Positions 8,059 to 16,172 of a stretch of 64,000 bases of DNA are shown here, in pieces. The stretch lies in assembly GCF_014332515.1 (NCBI RefSeq), contig NZ_VFSD01000003.1, positions 248,001 to 312,000 on the forward strand. Reading direction: 5' to 3'. The notes under the pieces were generated by a model. That model ran no database searches, was not told the origin of the DNA, and saw only the letters and a list, made by a program, of their open reading frames with translations. Every line of letters begins with the position of its first letter. The stretch's first letter is position 1. Both the position numbers and the translations under genes were made by a program. Source of the stretch: Pontibacter beigongshangensis. Lineage in GTDB: Bacteria > Bacteroidota > Bacteroidia > Cytophagales > Hymenobacteraceae.

Positions 8059-8691
8059 TTAACTAACAATAAACAGTTTCTCTTTCTGTCGTCTTACTTT
8101 TGGTAAAGCCGCCAGCCAGTCGTTAGAAGCATCACGGTAGCCCAGTGGCATCAGGGTAACGCTGCGCAGACCTTTCTCCTTCAGGTGCAGCAACTCATCC
8201 AGTTTGGCGTTGTCGAAACCTTCCATAGGCGTGGCGTCTACTTGCTCGGCTGCTGCTGCCAGCAAGGCGGTGCCAAAGGCGATGTAGGCCTGTTTGGCAG
8301 CCCAGGTGTGGTTCTGCTCCTGCGTGTTGTTTTCAGCCATCCGAAGCAAGGTGTTCTTAAAATCTGCCAGGTTCTCCTCCGGCATGTTTCGGACGGTGGC
8401 GGTGTGGCTGATATATTCGTTTATATGATCGGGTGTCACGTTGTCCCAGGCGGCGAACACCAGCAGGTGCGAGCTCTCCACAATCTGCGGCTGGTTAAAG
8501 GCTATCGGCTGTATCTGCTTTCTCAGCTCCGGATCTTCTATGACGAGCACCGTGTAAGGCTGCAGACCCATAGAGGAAGGCGCGAGGCGTATTGCTTCCA
8601 GGATGTTGTTCACTTTATCGGCAGGCACTTTCCGGCCATTCATTCTTTTAGAGGCATAGCGCCAGTTCAGTGATTCTATTATCTTGCTCAT
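8059..8691 (-). CDS. Nitroreductase-family NAD(P)H oxidoreductase
   Basis: This 210-residue flavoprotein has the NfsB-type layout: N-terminal RYASKRMNGRKVP, then RLAPSSMGLQPYTVLVIED as the FMN/phosphate-contacting segment, and a C-terminal LMPLGYRD. Such enzymes reduce nitro compounds or quinones with NAD(P)H in the cytoplasm. The gene is divergent from an HxlR regulator 115 bp away and just ahead of the DsbA-family gene. This is a common redox-stress layout, so control by that regulator is likely. Confidence 0.9.
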   Translation of the reverse strand: MSKIIESLNWRYASKRMNGRKVPADKVNNILEAIRLAPSSMGLQPYTVLVIEDPELRKQIQPIAFNQPQIVESSHLLVFAAWDNVTPDHINEYISHTATVRNMPEENLADFKNTLLRMAENNTQEQNHTWAAKQAYIAFGTALLAAAAEQVDATPMEGFDNAKLDELLHLKEKGLRSVTLMPLGYRDASNDWLAALPKVRRQKEKLFIVS

Positions 8692-8732
8692 GTTCTATTA
8701 ACGTATATACAACAGTAATGATTCAATACTAG

Positions 8733-8747
8733 GTTACTTTTAGTAAC
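8733..8747. promoter_or_regulatory. Candidate HxlR operator
   Basis: GTTACTTTTAGTAAC is a perfect 6-3-6 palindrome in the 115-bp space between the nitroreductase gene and hxlR. A related half-site (TAGTAACTTT) follows at 8759-8768. HxlR proteins bind as dimers to such palindromes; binding by this one is inferred. Confidence 0.6.
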
Positions 8748-8761
8748 TCAAAAGTATTTAG

Positions 8762-8769
8762 TAACTTTG
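8762..8769 (+). promoter_or_regulatory. Bacteroidota -7 box for hxlR
   Basis: TAACTTTG matches the TAnnTTTG consensus and lies 38 bp ahead of the hxlR start. The candidate operator lies where the -33 element would be, so bound repressor would block the promoter. Confidence 0.55.
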
Positions 8770-8806
8770 ACGTACGCAAGAAGGCACAAGCACTACACTA
8801 AGGAAC

Positions 8807-9226
8807 ATGGATGTAACTAATATTGAGAACCAGCGGGTTAAGGTACAGGAAAAGATAAATAATATTTTCGACGACAGGCAAGGCCTCTCTGGCTGCTGCC
8901 CCATTAAGGACATTCTGGGCCGCTTCGGCGACAAGTGGTCCATTTATACCATCCTGATGCTGGGCCGGGAAGAAAAGCTTCGGTTCAACGAGCTGAAGGG
9001 GCTGATCTCGGGCATCTCGCAGCGCATGCTCACAGTTACGCTACGATCGCTGGAAGAGGATGGCCTGGTAACGCGAACTGTTTACCCCGAAATTCCGCCC
9101 CGGGTGGAGTACAGGCTCACGGAGCTTGGCCAGGGCCTGCTGCTGCAGCTGCTCCAACTGGCCGACTGGGCCAAGCTGCATATCCAGGAAATACTGGACG
9201 CCCGCCAACGGTACGCGCAGCAGTGA
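8807..9226 (+). CDS. HxlR-family transcriptional regulator
   Basis: This 139-residue winged-helix protein has the HxlR hallmarks: CCPIKDILGRFGDKWSIYTI (Cys within the entry helix), RFNELKGLISGISQRMLTVTLRSLEEDGLV as the recognition region, and PPRVEYRLTELGQGL as the wing. Family members sense electrophiles or redox state, often through the N-terminal Cys, and control adjacent oxidoreductase genes. Here the divergent neighbours are a nitroreductase and a DsbA-family protein, which fits. The gene runs convergent to hrpB. Confidence 0.92.
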   Translation: MDVTNIENQRVKVQEKINNIFDDRQGLSGCCPIKDILGRFGDKWSIYTILMLGREEKLRFNELKGLISGISQRMLTVTLRSLEEDGLVTRTVYPEIPPRVEYRLTELGQGLLLQLLQLADWAKLHIQEILDARQRYAQQ

Positions 9227-9235
9227 GCGTAGGTA

Positions 9236-9296
9236 AGCTATTTGTGCAGCAGCAGCAGCCATGCGTTTTTAGCAGGTAGCTGCCGCACAAATAGCT
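9236..9296. terminator. Convergent hairpin between hxlR and hrpB
   Basis: AGCTATTTGTGC (9236-9247) pairs perfectly with 9285-9296 around a loop of about 37 nt containing (CAG)n and a T-run. It lies between two converging genes. The loop is long for an intrinsic terminator, so the call is moderate. Confidence 0.5.
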
Positions 9297-9309
9297 ACAA
9301 GTAAAGGCC

Positions 9310-11766
9310 TTATCCTGCCAGTCGCTCCCATTTCACCTCCGGGAACACGGCCTCCAGCTGCCGCCTGATCACCCGGTAATTTCCTTTCCAGAAACCTGCC
9401 AGGTCCGATACAGTAGTGATCGGTTTTAGGTCCGGGGTGAGCAGGGCCAGTTCTACAGTCATCTCGCCTTCGTCTACGGTCGGGCTATGCTCCCAGGCCA
9501 GCACATCCTGCAGGCGTATTTCCAGCTTTGGCTGCTCTCCGTTCAGCTTATAGGCCAGCTCTATGGAGGAACCATCCGGCAACACCAGAGTGGCCGGGGC
9601 CAGAACATTGAGGCGGGCGCGTTGTTCATCGTTCAGGTACTTGGCTTCCAATATCGGCAGCAGCTCCAGTTGCATCAGGTCGTCGGGGGCCTCTATGTCC
9701 GGGAGGTAAGGGCGGAGCCAGTCCCAGTTGGTCATGAGCAGCGTGGAGGTGCTGACGTCGGGCCAGCTTTCCTGTGGGCGCCACTTGCGGAGACTCAGCA
9801 CGCGGTTCTGCCATTGCGTTACGGCCTCATTGAAGTCCAGCAGGTGCTCGCCTTCGTGTTTAATGGCTTCGGAGATGGCGGGTAGCCGGTGCTTCTCATC
9901 CGGGGCCGGAAGCGGTTTGCTTTGCAGCACGATGCTGCCGATGCGGGTGTCGAGGGAGGCGGTGAGTTCGCCGTCGTTTACATCCCAGTGGTAGACTTCC
10001 TGCTGCTTTACGAGCGGGGCCAGGTCTTTGGGGTTGAGCGGTGAGGCCAGGAAGATGCGGCCTGGATTGTCGCTTCCGCCAGCGTGCAGGTGCGCGATGG
10101 CGAGCCAGGGCTCGTGCGCCAGGTCGTCGCGGTGGCCGGCGGAGGCGTATTTGCCGTTGGCCAGCTGGAACTGCGCGTTGTTGCCGGGGCGGGCGTAGGC
10201 GATGCGCTCGGGGTAGCAGTGCGCCAGCAGCACGCCGGTTTCAAATTCGTCGTAGGGGCTGTTGTCGGGTTCTATGCTGAAGAGGCTGCGGTACGAGCGG
10301 GCTACTTTCTCGATCTTGCCGAAACGCTTGCCCTGTCCCTGCTCCTTCCGGTAACGTCGCAAGGCTTCTATTCTTAAATTAATGTCGATGCCGGCGTTGC
10401 GGTCCAGCGGGTCGCGCTCTTCCAGGATAGCGGCAATATCGGAGGCCAGCGCTACCTGGTCGGCTTCTTCGGCTTTGAGCAGCATATGTGCGATGCGCGG
10501 GTGGCAGGGCAGCGCGTGCATCTTTTTGCCATGCTCCGTAATGCGGCCATGCTCCAGCGCCTGCAGCTGGTGCAGCATGTCGGTAGCATATTGCAGCGCC
10601 GCGCGTGGCGGCGGATTCAGCCAGGTCAGGCCCCGGATATCCATGATGCCCCACTGCGCCATATCGAGCACCAGCGAGGACAGGTCGGCTTCCAGAATTT
10701 CGGGGGTGCGGTGCGGGGCCATGCGCTCGTGCGTGGTTTTACTCCACATGCGGTAGGCGGTGCCGGGCCCCAAGCGACCGGCGCGACCGGCGCGCTGGTC
10801 GGCGGCGTCTTTGGAGATGCGCACCGTCTCGAGCCGCGACAAACCCGACTTCGGATCGAAGCGGGAGGTTTTGCCGTAGCCGGTATCTACCACCACCGAA
10901 ATGCCTTCTATAGTGAGGCTGGTTTCGGCGATGCTGGTGGCGAGCACTACTTTGCGTTTGCCGTTGCGGTCGGGCATAATGGCGGCGTACTGCTTGTTGA
11001 AGGGCAGCATTCCAAACAAGGGATGTATGGCAAAACCGCGCAGCTGCCGCCGCAGGAGCTCCTCCACTTTCCGGATGTCGTTTTCGCCGGGCAGAAACAC
11101 CAGTATATCGCCCTGCTGCTCCTGCGCTGCCTGCTGCACGACCTTGGCCGTTAGTTCGGGCAGCATACGGTCGTCGGCATCGCCGGTGTAGATCGTTTCG
11201 ATGGGGTATTGCCGCCCCATGCTTTGCGCCACCGGGGCCTTGAGCAGGCTCGTGAGCTGCGGCATGTCCAGCGTGGCCGACATCACCAGGATACGGAGGT
11301 CCGGGCGCAGCGTGTGCTGCGCTTCCCGGCTCAGGGCCATGGCGACATCGGCATGGATGCTGCGCTCATGAAATTCATCAAAGATCACGATGCCTACTCC
11401 TGTAAGGGAGCGGTCGCTGTGGATCATGCGGGTGAGGATGCCTTCGGTTACGACCTCGATGCGGGTGTGCTCCGAGATGCGGGTCTCGAAACGGATGCGG
11501 TAACCGACGGTCTGGCCTACCTCCTCGCCCAGCAGCTGCGCCAGGCGCTCGGCAATGGTTTTGGCCGCCAGCCGCCGCGGCTCCAGCATGATGATCTTCT
11601 GGCCCTGCAGCCAGGCCTCGTCCAGCAAAGCCAGCGGCAGCAAAGTGCTTTTACCGGCTCCGGGAGGGGCGTTTACAATCAGCGTGTTCTGCACTGACAG
11701 GTGCTCTCTGACGGCAGGTATGATTTCCCGAACAGGGAGGTCTATGGTGAATGGGTTGAAAGGCAA
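9310..11766 (-). CDS. hrpB: ATP-dependent DEAH-box helicase HrpB
   Basis: This 818-residue protein has the HrpB architecture and length. It has Walker A APPGAGKST (33-41), motif Ia LEPRRLAAKTIAERLA, DEFH box (130-133) with ERS, SAT motif MSATLD, ATSIAETSLTIEGI in the second RecA domain and QRAGRAGRLGPG as motif VI. Helicase-associated domains follow, with a C-terminal HrpB domain ending PEVKWERLAG. It is a predicted RNA-dependent ATPase of the DExH family; its biological role is not well defined. It is monocistronic and convergent with hxlR. Confidence 0.95.
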   Translation of the reverse strand: MPFNPFTIDLPVREIIPAVREHLSVQNTLIVNAPPGAGKSTLLPLALLDEAWLQGQKIIMLEPRRLAAKTIAERLAQLLGEEVGQTVGYRIRFETRISEHTRIEVVTEGILTRMIHSDRSLTGVGIVIFDEFHERSIHADVAMALSREAQHTLRPDLRILVMSATLDMPQLTSLLKAPVAQSMGRQYPIETIYTGDADDRMLPELTAKVVQQAAQEQQGDILVFLPGENDIRKVEELLRRQLRGFAIHPLFGMLPFNKQYAAIMPDRNGKRKVVLATSIAETSLTIEGISVVVDTGYGKTSRFDPKSGLSRLETVRISKDAADQRAGRAGRLGPGTAYRMWSKTTHERMAPHRTPEILEADLSSLVLDMAQWGIMDIRGLTWLNPPPRAALQYATDMLHQLQALEHGRITEHGKKMHALPCHPRIAHMLLKAEEADQVALASDIAAILEERDPLDRNAGIDINLRIEALRRYRKEQGQGKRFGKIEKVARSYRSLFSIEPDNSPYDEFETGVLLAHCYPERIAYARPGNNAQFQLANGKYASAGHRDDLAHEPWLAIAHLHAGGSDNPGRIFLASPLNPKDLAPLVKQQEVYHWDVNDGELTASLDTRIGSIVLQSKPLPAPDEKHRLPAISEAIKHEGEHLLDFNEAVTQWQNRVLSLRKWRPQESWPDVSTSTLLMTNWDWLRPYLPDIEAPDDLMQLELLPILEAKYLNDEQRARLNVLAPATLVLPDGSSIELAYKLNGEQPKLEIRLQDVLAWEHSPTVDEGEMTVELALLTPDLKPITTVSDLAGFWKGNYRVIRRQLEAVFPEVKWERLAG

Positions 11767-11871
11767 GGGGGATATTTGAAGTAATGAATTTACAATTTAA
11801 ATGATATGACAAATTTAGGTAAAGGCGAGAACAACCAATGACAGAATATCACAAATTTGTGCAAGTAGAAC

Positions 11872-11908
11872 AATAACGAAAGCCGATCTAGATCGGTTTT
11901 CGTTATTT
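11872..11908 (-). terminator. Terminator of the DUF262 gene
   Basis: AATAACGAAA-type arms flank a CCGATCTAGATCGG palindrome, giving a long A/T-edged hairpin ending 9 bp from the DUF262 stop. It is symmetrical and could also shield hrpB's upstream region. Confidence 0.8.
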
Positions 11909-11916
11909 AACTCAAT

Positions 11917-13650
11917 TTAGTTTTTCCATCTTTCAACAGCAAACTTAGCTAATAGTTTTCCTCTTTGGATAATCATCTTATCATCCCAAACGTCATACTC
12001 AGCGATGTCTCGCTTAGATGTTAATTCCGAGTTAGAATAAATCTTCTTTTTACTGTTAAAGTCTTTGTTAGTGAGCTGTCCATTATTCTTTGTAATTACA
12101 AGATTGCCTAAATAATGAGTATTCATCAAACTCTTTTCTCCTGGAATCGAATTTTGTGAATGAATGTGCTCAACTGTATAATTTTTACAATCAAAGAACT
12201 TCTTTAACTCTTGTAAAGTGAAGCTTGATCTATTTTCTAATGTTCTAAAAACCTCATATTCATATAGGAAGTACTTAATAGTATCAGTTTCCCAATCATT
12301 GTATGCCTGCTTATTTACTATTGCGTTTTTGAAGTCGTTATTGGTGTTATACTTTGCAATTATGGATCTAAGTTCTTTTTTAAGATCTGTAAAATTTATT
12401 TTGTTTGTCTTCACTTTATAAGCTAACTCATATATTAATTGCTGCCCTGTATTTGCCTTTTTGTCACCAATACAGTATAGCCGAATAGCAAGTACTTCGA
12501 GTATATCTAAAATAGGTTTTAGATAGCTTAATTTATATTTAGGATTGGTCATAACAGCTAATAAGATCGGAATAAAAGCATCTAACTTATTAAGTATTCG
12601 CAATCTGTGTAAACCATCATTTATTTCTTTACTCTCAAATGTCTGGTTTGAAAGCTTTTTATACTCTTTAGCTGACTTTACTAAAAAATTGATGAAATCT
12701 TTAATATCATTTACCTTTGACTCTTTTAGCTTTTCATTTGTGTCAAATAAATCCATATCTTTATGAATTATTTTCTTAGGGATTAAGTCAGTCTTTACTT
12801 TTTTGTGAATATCACCTAGATCTTTAGTCTGACCTGTGAATACTAAATAGGAGTCCTTTAAAAACTGATTTTCTAATTTAGTAATATTGGTAAAATTCCT
12901 AATCTTCATCAGGTCGGAAAAAAGTTCACCAAACTTCCTATTAACTTCTATAGCAAGTTTATTTTTATTCAACCGATGACACACATAAACAAGGTAGTTC
13001 TTAATTTTGTCTATATCTGATAATGGTAGTCCCCTATCATTCATAGTTTCAAAAATAAGTCCTACTTCAGCTTCTTGTTCCAATTCAAAAATGTTGACTT
13101 TAAACTTGGATAATAAATTATCATAAAGTTGAAGTGCCTTTCTTTCCTTAATTCTTTCAAAATATTTCTCAAAATAAATTCTTGCAAATATTAAATTCTT
13201 CTGAGTCTTGTTCTGTGGGGTTTTATTTTCTAAGTTCTTTATATCTTCTTCTGTAATTAAATACTTAAGAAAGTTCTGATTACTTGGGTCGTTTAACCTA
13301 AGGAAGGTTTTATCCTTAAAAATTACGTTGTTTATAATCTCTTCATCAGCCTTGCCAAGCTTTTTAAGTCTAAAATAAAGACTTATTAGAAAAAGATGAA
13401 TTGTAGTTAATCTTTGTTGACCATCTACAATATCATATTTTGGACGTGTTTTAATTCCAATTTTTTCATCACCATTTTCTACTCTAATAAGAGTAATTGT
13501 TCCAGTATAATGTTCCTTTACATACTCAACATCTTCTAAGTCATCTTTGAACTCTTGTATTTGTTCCTTTGTCCATGAGTAGCCGCGTTGATATTCTGGA
13601 ATAGTGAAAATGCCATGTTTTAGTAAATTATCAACTGTAGTTAAATCCAT
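11917..13650 (-). CDS. DUF262/DUF1524 protein, GmrSD-type putative nuclease
   Basis: This 577-residue protein fuses the two domains found in GmrSD-type systems. The N-terminal DUF262 (ParB/sulfiredoxin-like) has IPEYQRGYSW (17-26) and DGQQRLTT (76-83). The C-terminal DUF1524 nuclease domain has an HNH-type EHIHSQNSIPG (about 494-504) with NTHYLGNLVITKNNGQLTN. GmrSD enzymes cleave glucosylated or hydroxymethylated phage DNA using nucleotides, so phage defence is the likely role. The gene is far more AT-rich (many AAA/ATT codons) than hrpB beside it, which indicates recent acquisition. No partner methylase is seen. The window has only this one component, as for single-chain GmrSD proteins. Confidence 0.9.
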   Translation of the reverse strand: MDLTTVDNLLKHGIFTIPEYQRGYSWTKEQIQEFKDDLEDVEYVKEHYTGTITLIRVENGDEKIGIKTRPKYDIVDGQQRLTTIHLFLISLYFRLKKLGKADEEIINNVIFKDKTFLRLNDPSNQNFLKYLITEEDIKNLENKTPQNKTQKNLIFARIYFEKYFERIKERKALQLYDNLLSKFKVNIFELEQEAEVGLIFETMNDRGLPLSDIDKIKNYLVYVCHRLNKNKLAIEVNRKFGELFSDLMKIRNFTNITKLENQFLKDSYLVFTGQTKDLGDIHKKVKTDLIPKKIIHKDMDLFDTNEKLKESKVNDIKDFINFLVKSAKEYKKLSNQTFESKEINDGLHRLRILNKLDAFIPILLAVMTNPKYKLSYLKPILDILEVLAIRLYCIGDKKANTGQQLIYELAYKVKTNKINFTDLKKELRSIIAKYNTNNDFKNAIVNKQAYNDWETDTIKYFLYEYEVFRTLENRSSFTLQELKKFFDCKNYTVEHIHSQNSIPGEKSLMNTHYLGNLVITKNNGQLTNKDFNSKKKIYSNSELTSKRDIAEYDVWDDKMIIQRGKLLAKFAVERWKN

Positions 13651-13716
13651 CCTTTATAATTTTTTTAATAACTTGTTCAAGAAGTTACAATATATTAATA
13701 AAAGTTAATATCCCCC

Positions 13717-13741
13717 GCTGGCGCGAGCTTGCAGCTCGTGC
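13717..13741 (-). repeat. REP palindrome a
   Basis: GCTGGCGCGAGCTTGCAGCTCGTGC folds as GCGAGCT/AGCTCG arms with a conserved GCTGGC foot. The foot lies to the left, opposite to the copy at 13834. Confidence 0.85.
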
Positions 13742-13833
13742 TTTTCCCTCTCCACGAGCTTTAACTTTAAACAGAAGCCCCAAACACTTTGGTAGCAGCA
13801 TGCTATAGGTATGTACATGGTCAGAACAACGGA

Positions 13834-13859
13834 GGCACGAGCTGCAAGCTCGCGCCAGC
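13834..13859 (+). repeat. REP palindrome b
   Basis: GGCACGAGCTGCAAGCTCGC followed by GCCAGC is the same palindrome in the opposite orientation, about 100 bp ahead of the RAYT start. It is the left REP of the RAYT unit. Confidence 0.9.
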
Positions 13860-13960
13860 AAGTACCAGCAATTATATAATTGCCAGCAACGCTCTGCAAG
13901 GTTCCGGTAAATAGGTAGCTTCTGAACCTGAAAATAGCTATTGACAGTATAATCCTGAAC

Positions 13961-14506
13961 ATGAGCCGGAAGTATAAATTTCATAACCAGGAAGGGCTGT
14001 ACTTTGTGAGCTTTACGGTGGTGTACTGGATAGACGTTTTTACGCGGGAGGAGTACTTTGCTATACTTACCAACAGCCTGGACTACTGCCGGAAAAACAA
14101 AGGCATGGAGATCTATGCCTGGTGCATCATGCCAAGCCACGTGCACCTCGTCTTTCGAGCAAGAGACAATAACCCAAGCGTGCTGCTGAAGGAGCTGAAA
14201 ACTCATACTTCCAAACAAATCCAAAAAGCTATCTCCGAACACAACCAGGAGAGCCGTAAAGAGTGGATGCTGTGGCTGATGGAACGGGCAGGCCTGAAGA
14301 ACAGCAACGTGAAGCACCGGCAGTTCTGGCAGCAGCACAATAAGCCTATTGAGCTGTGGAGCGCCACGGTGATAGACCAAAAAATCGACTATATTCACAA
14401 CAATCCAGTGGAGGCAGGTTTTGTGTCGGAGCCGGAGCATTGGAAGTATAGCAGTGCGATAAACTATAGCGGCGTTATTGGTGTGCTGGAGATTGATATT
14501 GCCTGA
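13961..14506 (+). CDS. REP-associated tyrosine transposase (RAYT), Y1 family
   Basis: This 181-residue protein has the Y1/HUH transposase layout. The HUH metal motif is HVH at residues 60-62 in MPSHVHLVF, and the presumed nucleophile is Tyr144 in KIDYIHNNPVEAGFV, a hallmark of the family. RAYTs cut and join single-stranded DNA at REP palindromes and are thought to disperse REPs. Same-orientation REP copies lie about 100 bp upstream (13834-13859) and 12 bp downstream (14518-14542). Catalytic residues look intact. A long antisense frame over it is a shadow. Two partial copies of this locus lie at 16097 and 18100. Confidence 0.93.
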   Translation: MSRKYKFHNQEGLYFVSFTVVYWIDVFTREEYFAILTNSLDYCRKNKGMEIYAWCIMPSHVHLVFRARDNNPSVLLKELKTHTSKQIQKAISEHNQESRKEWMLWLMERAGLKNSNVKHRQFWQQHNKPIELWSATVIDQKIDYIHNNPVEAGFVSEPEHWKYSSAINYSGVIGVLEIDIA

Positions 14507-14517
14507 AGTATAGGGAG

Positions 14518-14542
14518 ACACGAGCTAAAAGCTCGCGCCAGC
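14518..14542 (+). repeat. REP palindrome c
   Basis: ACACGAGCTAAAAGCTCGCG then CCAGC lies 12 bp after the RAYT stop, in the same orientation as the upstream copy b. The pair brackets the transposase gene. Confidence 0.88.
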
Positions 14543-14580
14543 GGGTGTAACAGCCTGGTATATTTTAAGTACATTAGCGC

Positions 14581-14922
14581 ATGAGAAAAACTGAAACGGA
14601 GATCATCAACCACCTGCACTTTTATGAAAAATACCTTGAGCTGGTGCAGCAGGGCCAGAAAACGTCTACCGTCCGGTTAGGGTATGTTCTGCCAAACGCC
14701 ATACAGTTGCCGCTGGTTTTTGGCGATATGCCTTTACCAGAAAAGGCACATATAGAAAAGCTGGATTTTACCAAATCGTTTGCCGACTTAACCGAGGCTG
14801 ATGCCCTAACGGATGGCTGTGAGAGCCTGGAAAACCTCCGGGCAGACCTTAAAGTGTTTTATCCAGACATTACAGCTGAAGACCGTTGTACCATTATTTA
14901 CTTTAAGTTGCTACCCGCTTAA
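14581..14922 (+). CDS. ASCH-domain protein, 113 aa
   Basis: Residues 12-32 (HFYEKYLELVQQGQKTSTVR) match the ASCH signature, in which a G-K-KT-x-R motif sits in a pocket. The downstream EADALTDGCESLENLRADLKVFYPD is the D-G-F/L type helix common to the family. ASCH domains bind RNA or modified nucleosides, and some relatives (YqfB) deacetylate N4-acetylcytidine. The specific activity here is unknown. It lies between REP copies c and d, so its expression may be influenced by neighbouring RAYT mobility. Confidence 0.75.
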   Translation: MRKTETEIINHLHFYEKYLELVQQGQKTSTVRLGYVLPNAIQLPLVFGDMPLPEKAHIEKLDFTKSFADLTEADALTDGCESLENLRADLKVFYPDITAEDRCTIIYFKLLPA

Positions 14923-14947
14923 AAATTAAAATGCAAGAGATTCCTTC

Positions 14948-14973
14948 GCTGGCGCGAGCTTGTAGCTCGTGCC
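14948..14973 (-). repeat. REP palindrome d
   Basis: GCTGGCGCGAGCTTGTAGCT then CGTGCC, inverted relative to copy c, lies just after the ASCH gene. Copies c and d bracket that gene as an inverted pair. Confidence 0.88.
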
Positions 14974-15083
14974 TTTTTCTACTTCGCAGCTATACTATCC
15001 TTATTTTCACCAAGCAATGTTTTCAGTAAAAGTAATTACCCGGCTAGCAGCACGGAGAATCAGACAATGAAAGACCACTAAAA

Positions 15084-15132
15084 ACTATAAAAGCGGGACT
15101 CTAAGGTTATGCACCAGCCCCGCTTTTATAGT
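15084..15132. terminator. Hairpin downstream of the SRPBCC/ArsR operon
   Basis: ACTATAAAAGCGGG (15084-15097) pairs perfectly with 15119-15132. It lies 43 bp from the SRPBCC stop and between converging genes. The stem is strong but a clean U-tract is missing. Confidence 0.65.
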
Positions 15133-15174
15133 ATGCTATTCAATATAATCTCTTTTCTCTGCAGCCTACAAACC

Positions 15175-15684
15175 TTAGGCTTCCTGTTTCTGAGCAGCCA
15201 ATAAGGCGTCAAGGCCTTCCATGGCCATGGTCAGGCCTTCTTTAAAGCCCATCTGGATGGTGGTTTCGAGTTGTGCCAGGTCATCGAACGTGATCAGGTT
15301 CTCTACTAAGGTATCTTCCTCTCTGGGTGTAAAGCTTACTTCCCACTTCGATTGCGGCATTTCTGTGTTTACCACGCCTTCCGCATCTGCAAAGCCATCC
15401 AGCGCGGTAAAGCGCTTTTTAGGGTCAATGGTCCTGTAATTAGCCAATGCCCAATGCTCTTCCCCTTCCGGACCAACCATGGCATAGTGCCAGTAGCCGC
15501 CTTCTCTGAAATCCATGGTTTTGGTGCGGGCTTTCCAGGGTTTAGGCGCCCACCACTGGTCCAGTATCTCACTTTTTGTGTAAGCATCCCACACCAGCGG
15601 GAGCTCTGCTGCAAACTCCCTTTTAACGGTGATTGTTTTGTTTTCCTTGTTCACGGAAAACTCGAATTCCAGGTCTTTTTTCAT
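15175..15684 (-). CDS. SRPBCC (AHSA1-like) protein
   Basis: This 169-residue protein has the START/AHSA1 fold signatures: [50 protein letters not shown], and a C-terminal long helix [17 protein letters not shown]. The fold forms a deep hydrophobic pocket, and the ligand is unknown. Its start overlaps the ArsR stop by 4 bp (ATGA), so the two are translationally coupled. This ArsR plus AHSA1 pair is widespread in soil bacteria. Confidence 0.92.
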   Translation of the reverse strand: MKKDLEFEFSVNKENKTITVKREFAAELPLVWDAYTKSEILDQWWAPKPWKARTKTMDFREGGYWHYAMVGPEGEEHWALANYRTIDPKKRFTALDGFADAEGVVNTEMPQSKWEVSFTPREEDTLVENLITFDDLAQLETTIQMGFKEGLTMAMEGLDALLAAQKQEA

Positions 15685-16001
15685 GGCTTATCTGTTTTTA
15701 GGTTTGATAATACGGTGTCAAGTTCGTTAAAACGGTCTTCCCAGATCTTTCGGAACTGTTCCAGCCATTTGTCTATTTCTTTCATTTTAGCAACTTCAAG
15801 CAGATAGTAAATTTCCCGCCCCTGCTGCTCCTGTTTTACAAGCTGGCACTCTACAAGTATCTGCAAGTGCTTTGAAACAGCTTGCCGACTGGTGTCAAAA
15901 TGTTCGGCAATAGCATTCGGCGTCATGGCCTGCAAGGCAATTAAACCAATAATGGCTCTTCGGGTAGGGTCTGCTATCGCCTGAAAAACGTCTCTTCTCA
16001 T
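15681..16001 (-). CDS. ArsR-family HTH regulator
   Basis: This 106-residue winged helix has the ArsR form: [21 protein letters not shown], then [27 protein letters not shown] as the HTH, and a GREIYYLL wing. The classical Cys metal site of SmtB/ArsR is absent, as expected for the SRPBCC-associated subgroup, which probably senses an organic ligand. It lies first in the operon with the SRPBCC gene. A 42-bp palindrome upstream (16018-16059) is its likely autoregulatory operator. Confidence 0.92.
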   Translation of the reverse strand: MRRDVFQAIADPTRRAIIGLIALQAMTPNAIAEHFDTSRQAVSKHLQILVECQLVKQEQQGREIYYLLEVAKMKEIDKWLEQFRKIWEDRFNELDTVLSNLKTDKP

Positions 16002-16017
16002 TTCTAAATTAAAATAC

Positions 16018-16059
16018 GCAACCTAATGATTGCTAATATATGAGCAATTAATCGGTTGC
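16018..16059. promoter_or_regulatory. Candidate ArsR operator
   Basis: Two inverted repeats share one centre: GCAACC (16018) with GGTTGC (16054), and ATTGCT (16029) with AGCAAT (16043). The element starts 17 bp ahead of the arsR-type start codon. Binding by the adjacent regulator is inferred. Confidence 0.65.
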
Positions 16060-16096
16060 GCAAATTTTTTTTGATTTATTTTCAGTTAACCTGCTG

Positions 16097-16150
16097 AAAT
16101 AGAAGCCGCTGCCTTTGTTTTGGAGCCGGAGCAGTGGAAGTAGAAGAGTG
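16097..16150 (+). pseudogene. RAYT 3'-end relic
   Basis: In frame the sequence reads EAAAFVLEPEQWK, then a stop, then KS. It aligns with VEAGFVSEPEHWKYSS near the end of the intact RAYT at 13961. The reading frame carries a stop and no upstream part remains. Confidence 0.65.
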
Positions 16151-16172
16151 TCATCAGCTAACCTGCTTCCCC

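Larger units (their letters stand above)
13651..13960. other. RAYT upstream region, 310 bp
   Basis: It holds two REP palindromes in inverted orientation (13717-13741 and 13834-13859) and a leader to the RAYT gene. Positions 13774-14007 are closely repeated at 18100-18329. Confidence 0.8.

Noticed and set aside
13685..14521. 278-codon frame antisense to the RAYT
   Set aside because: It exactly mirrors the RAYT gene, contains REP DNA at its end, and has Cys/His/Leu-rich composition typical of a shadow frame.
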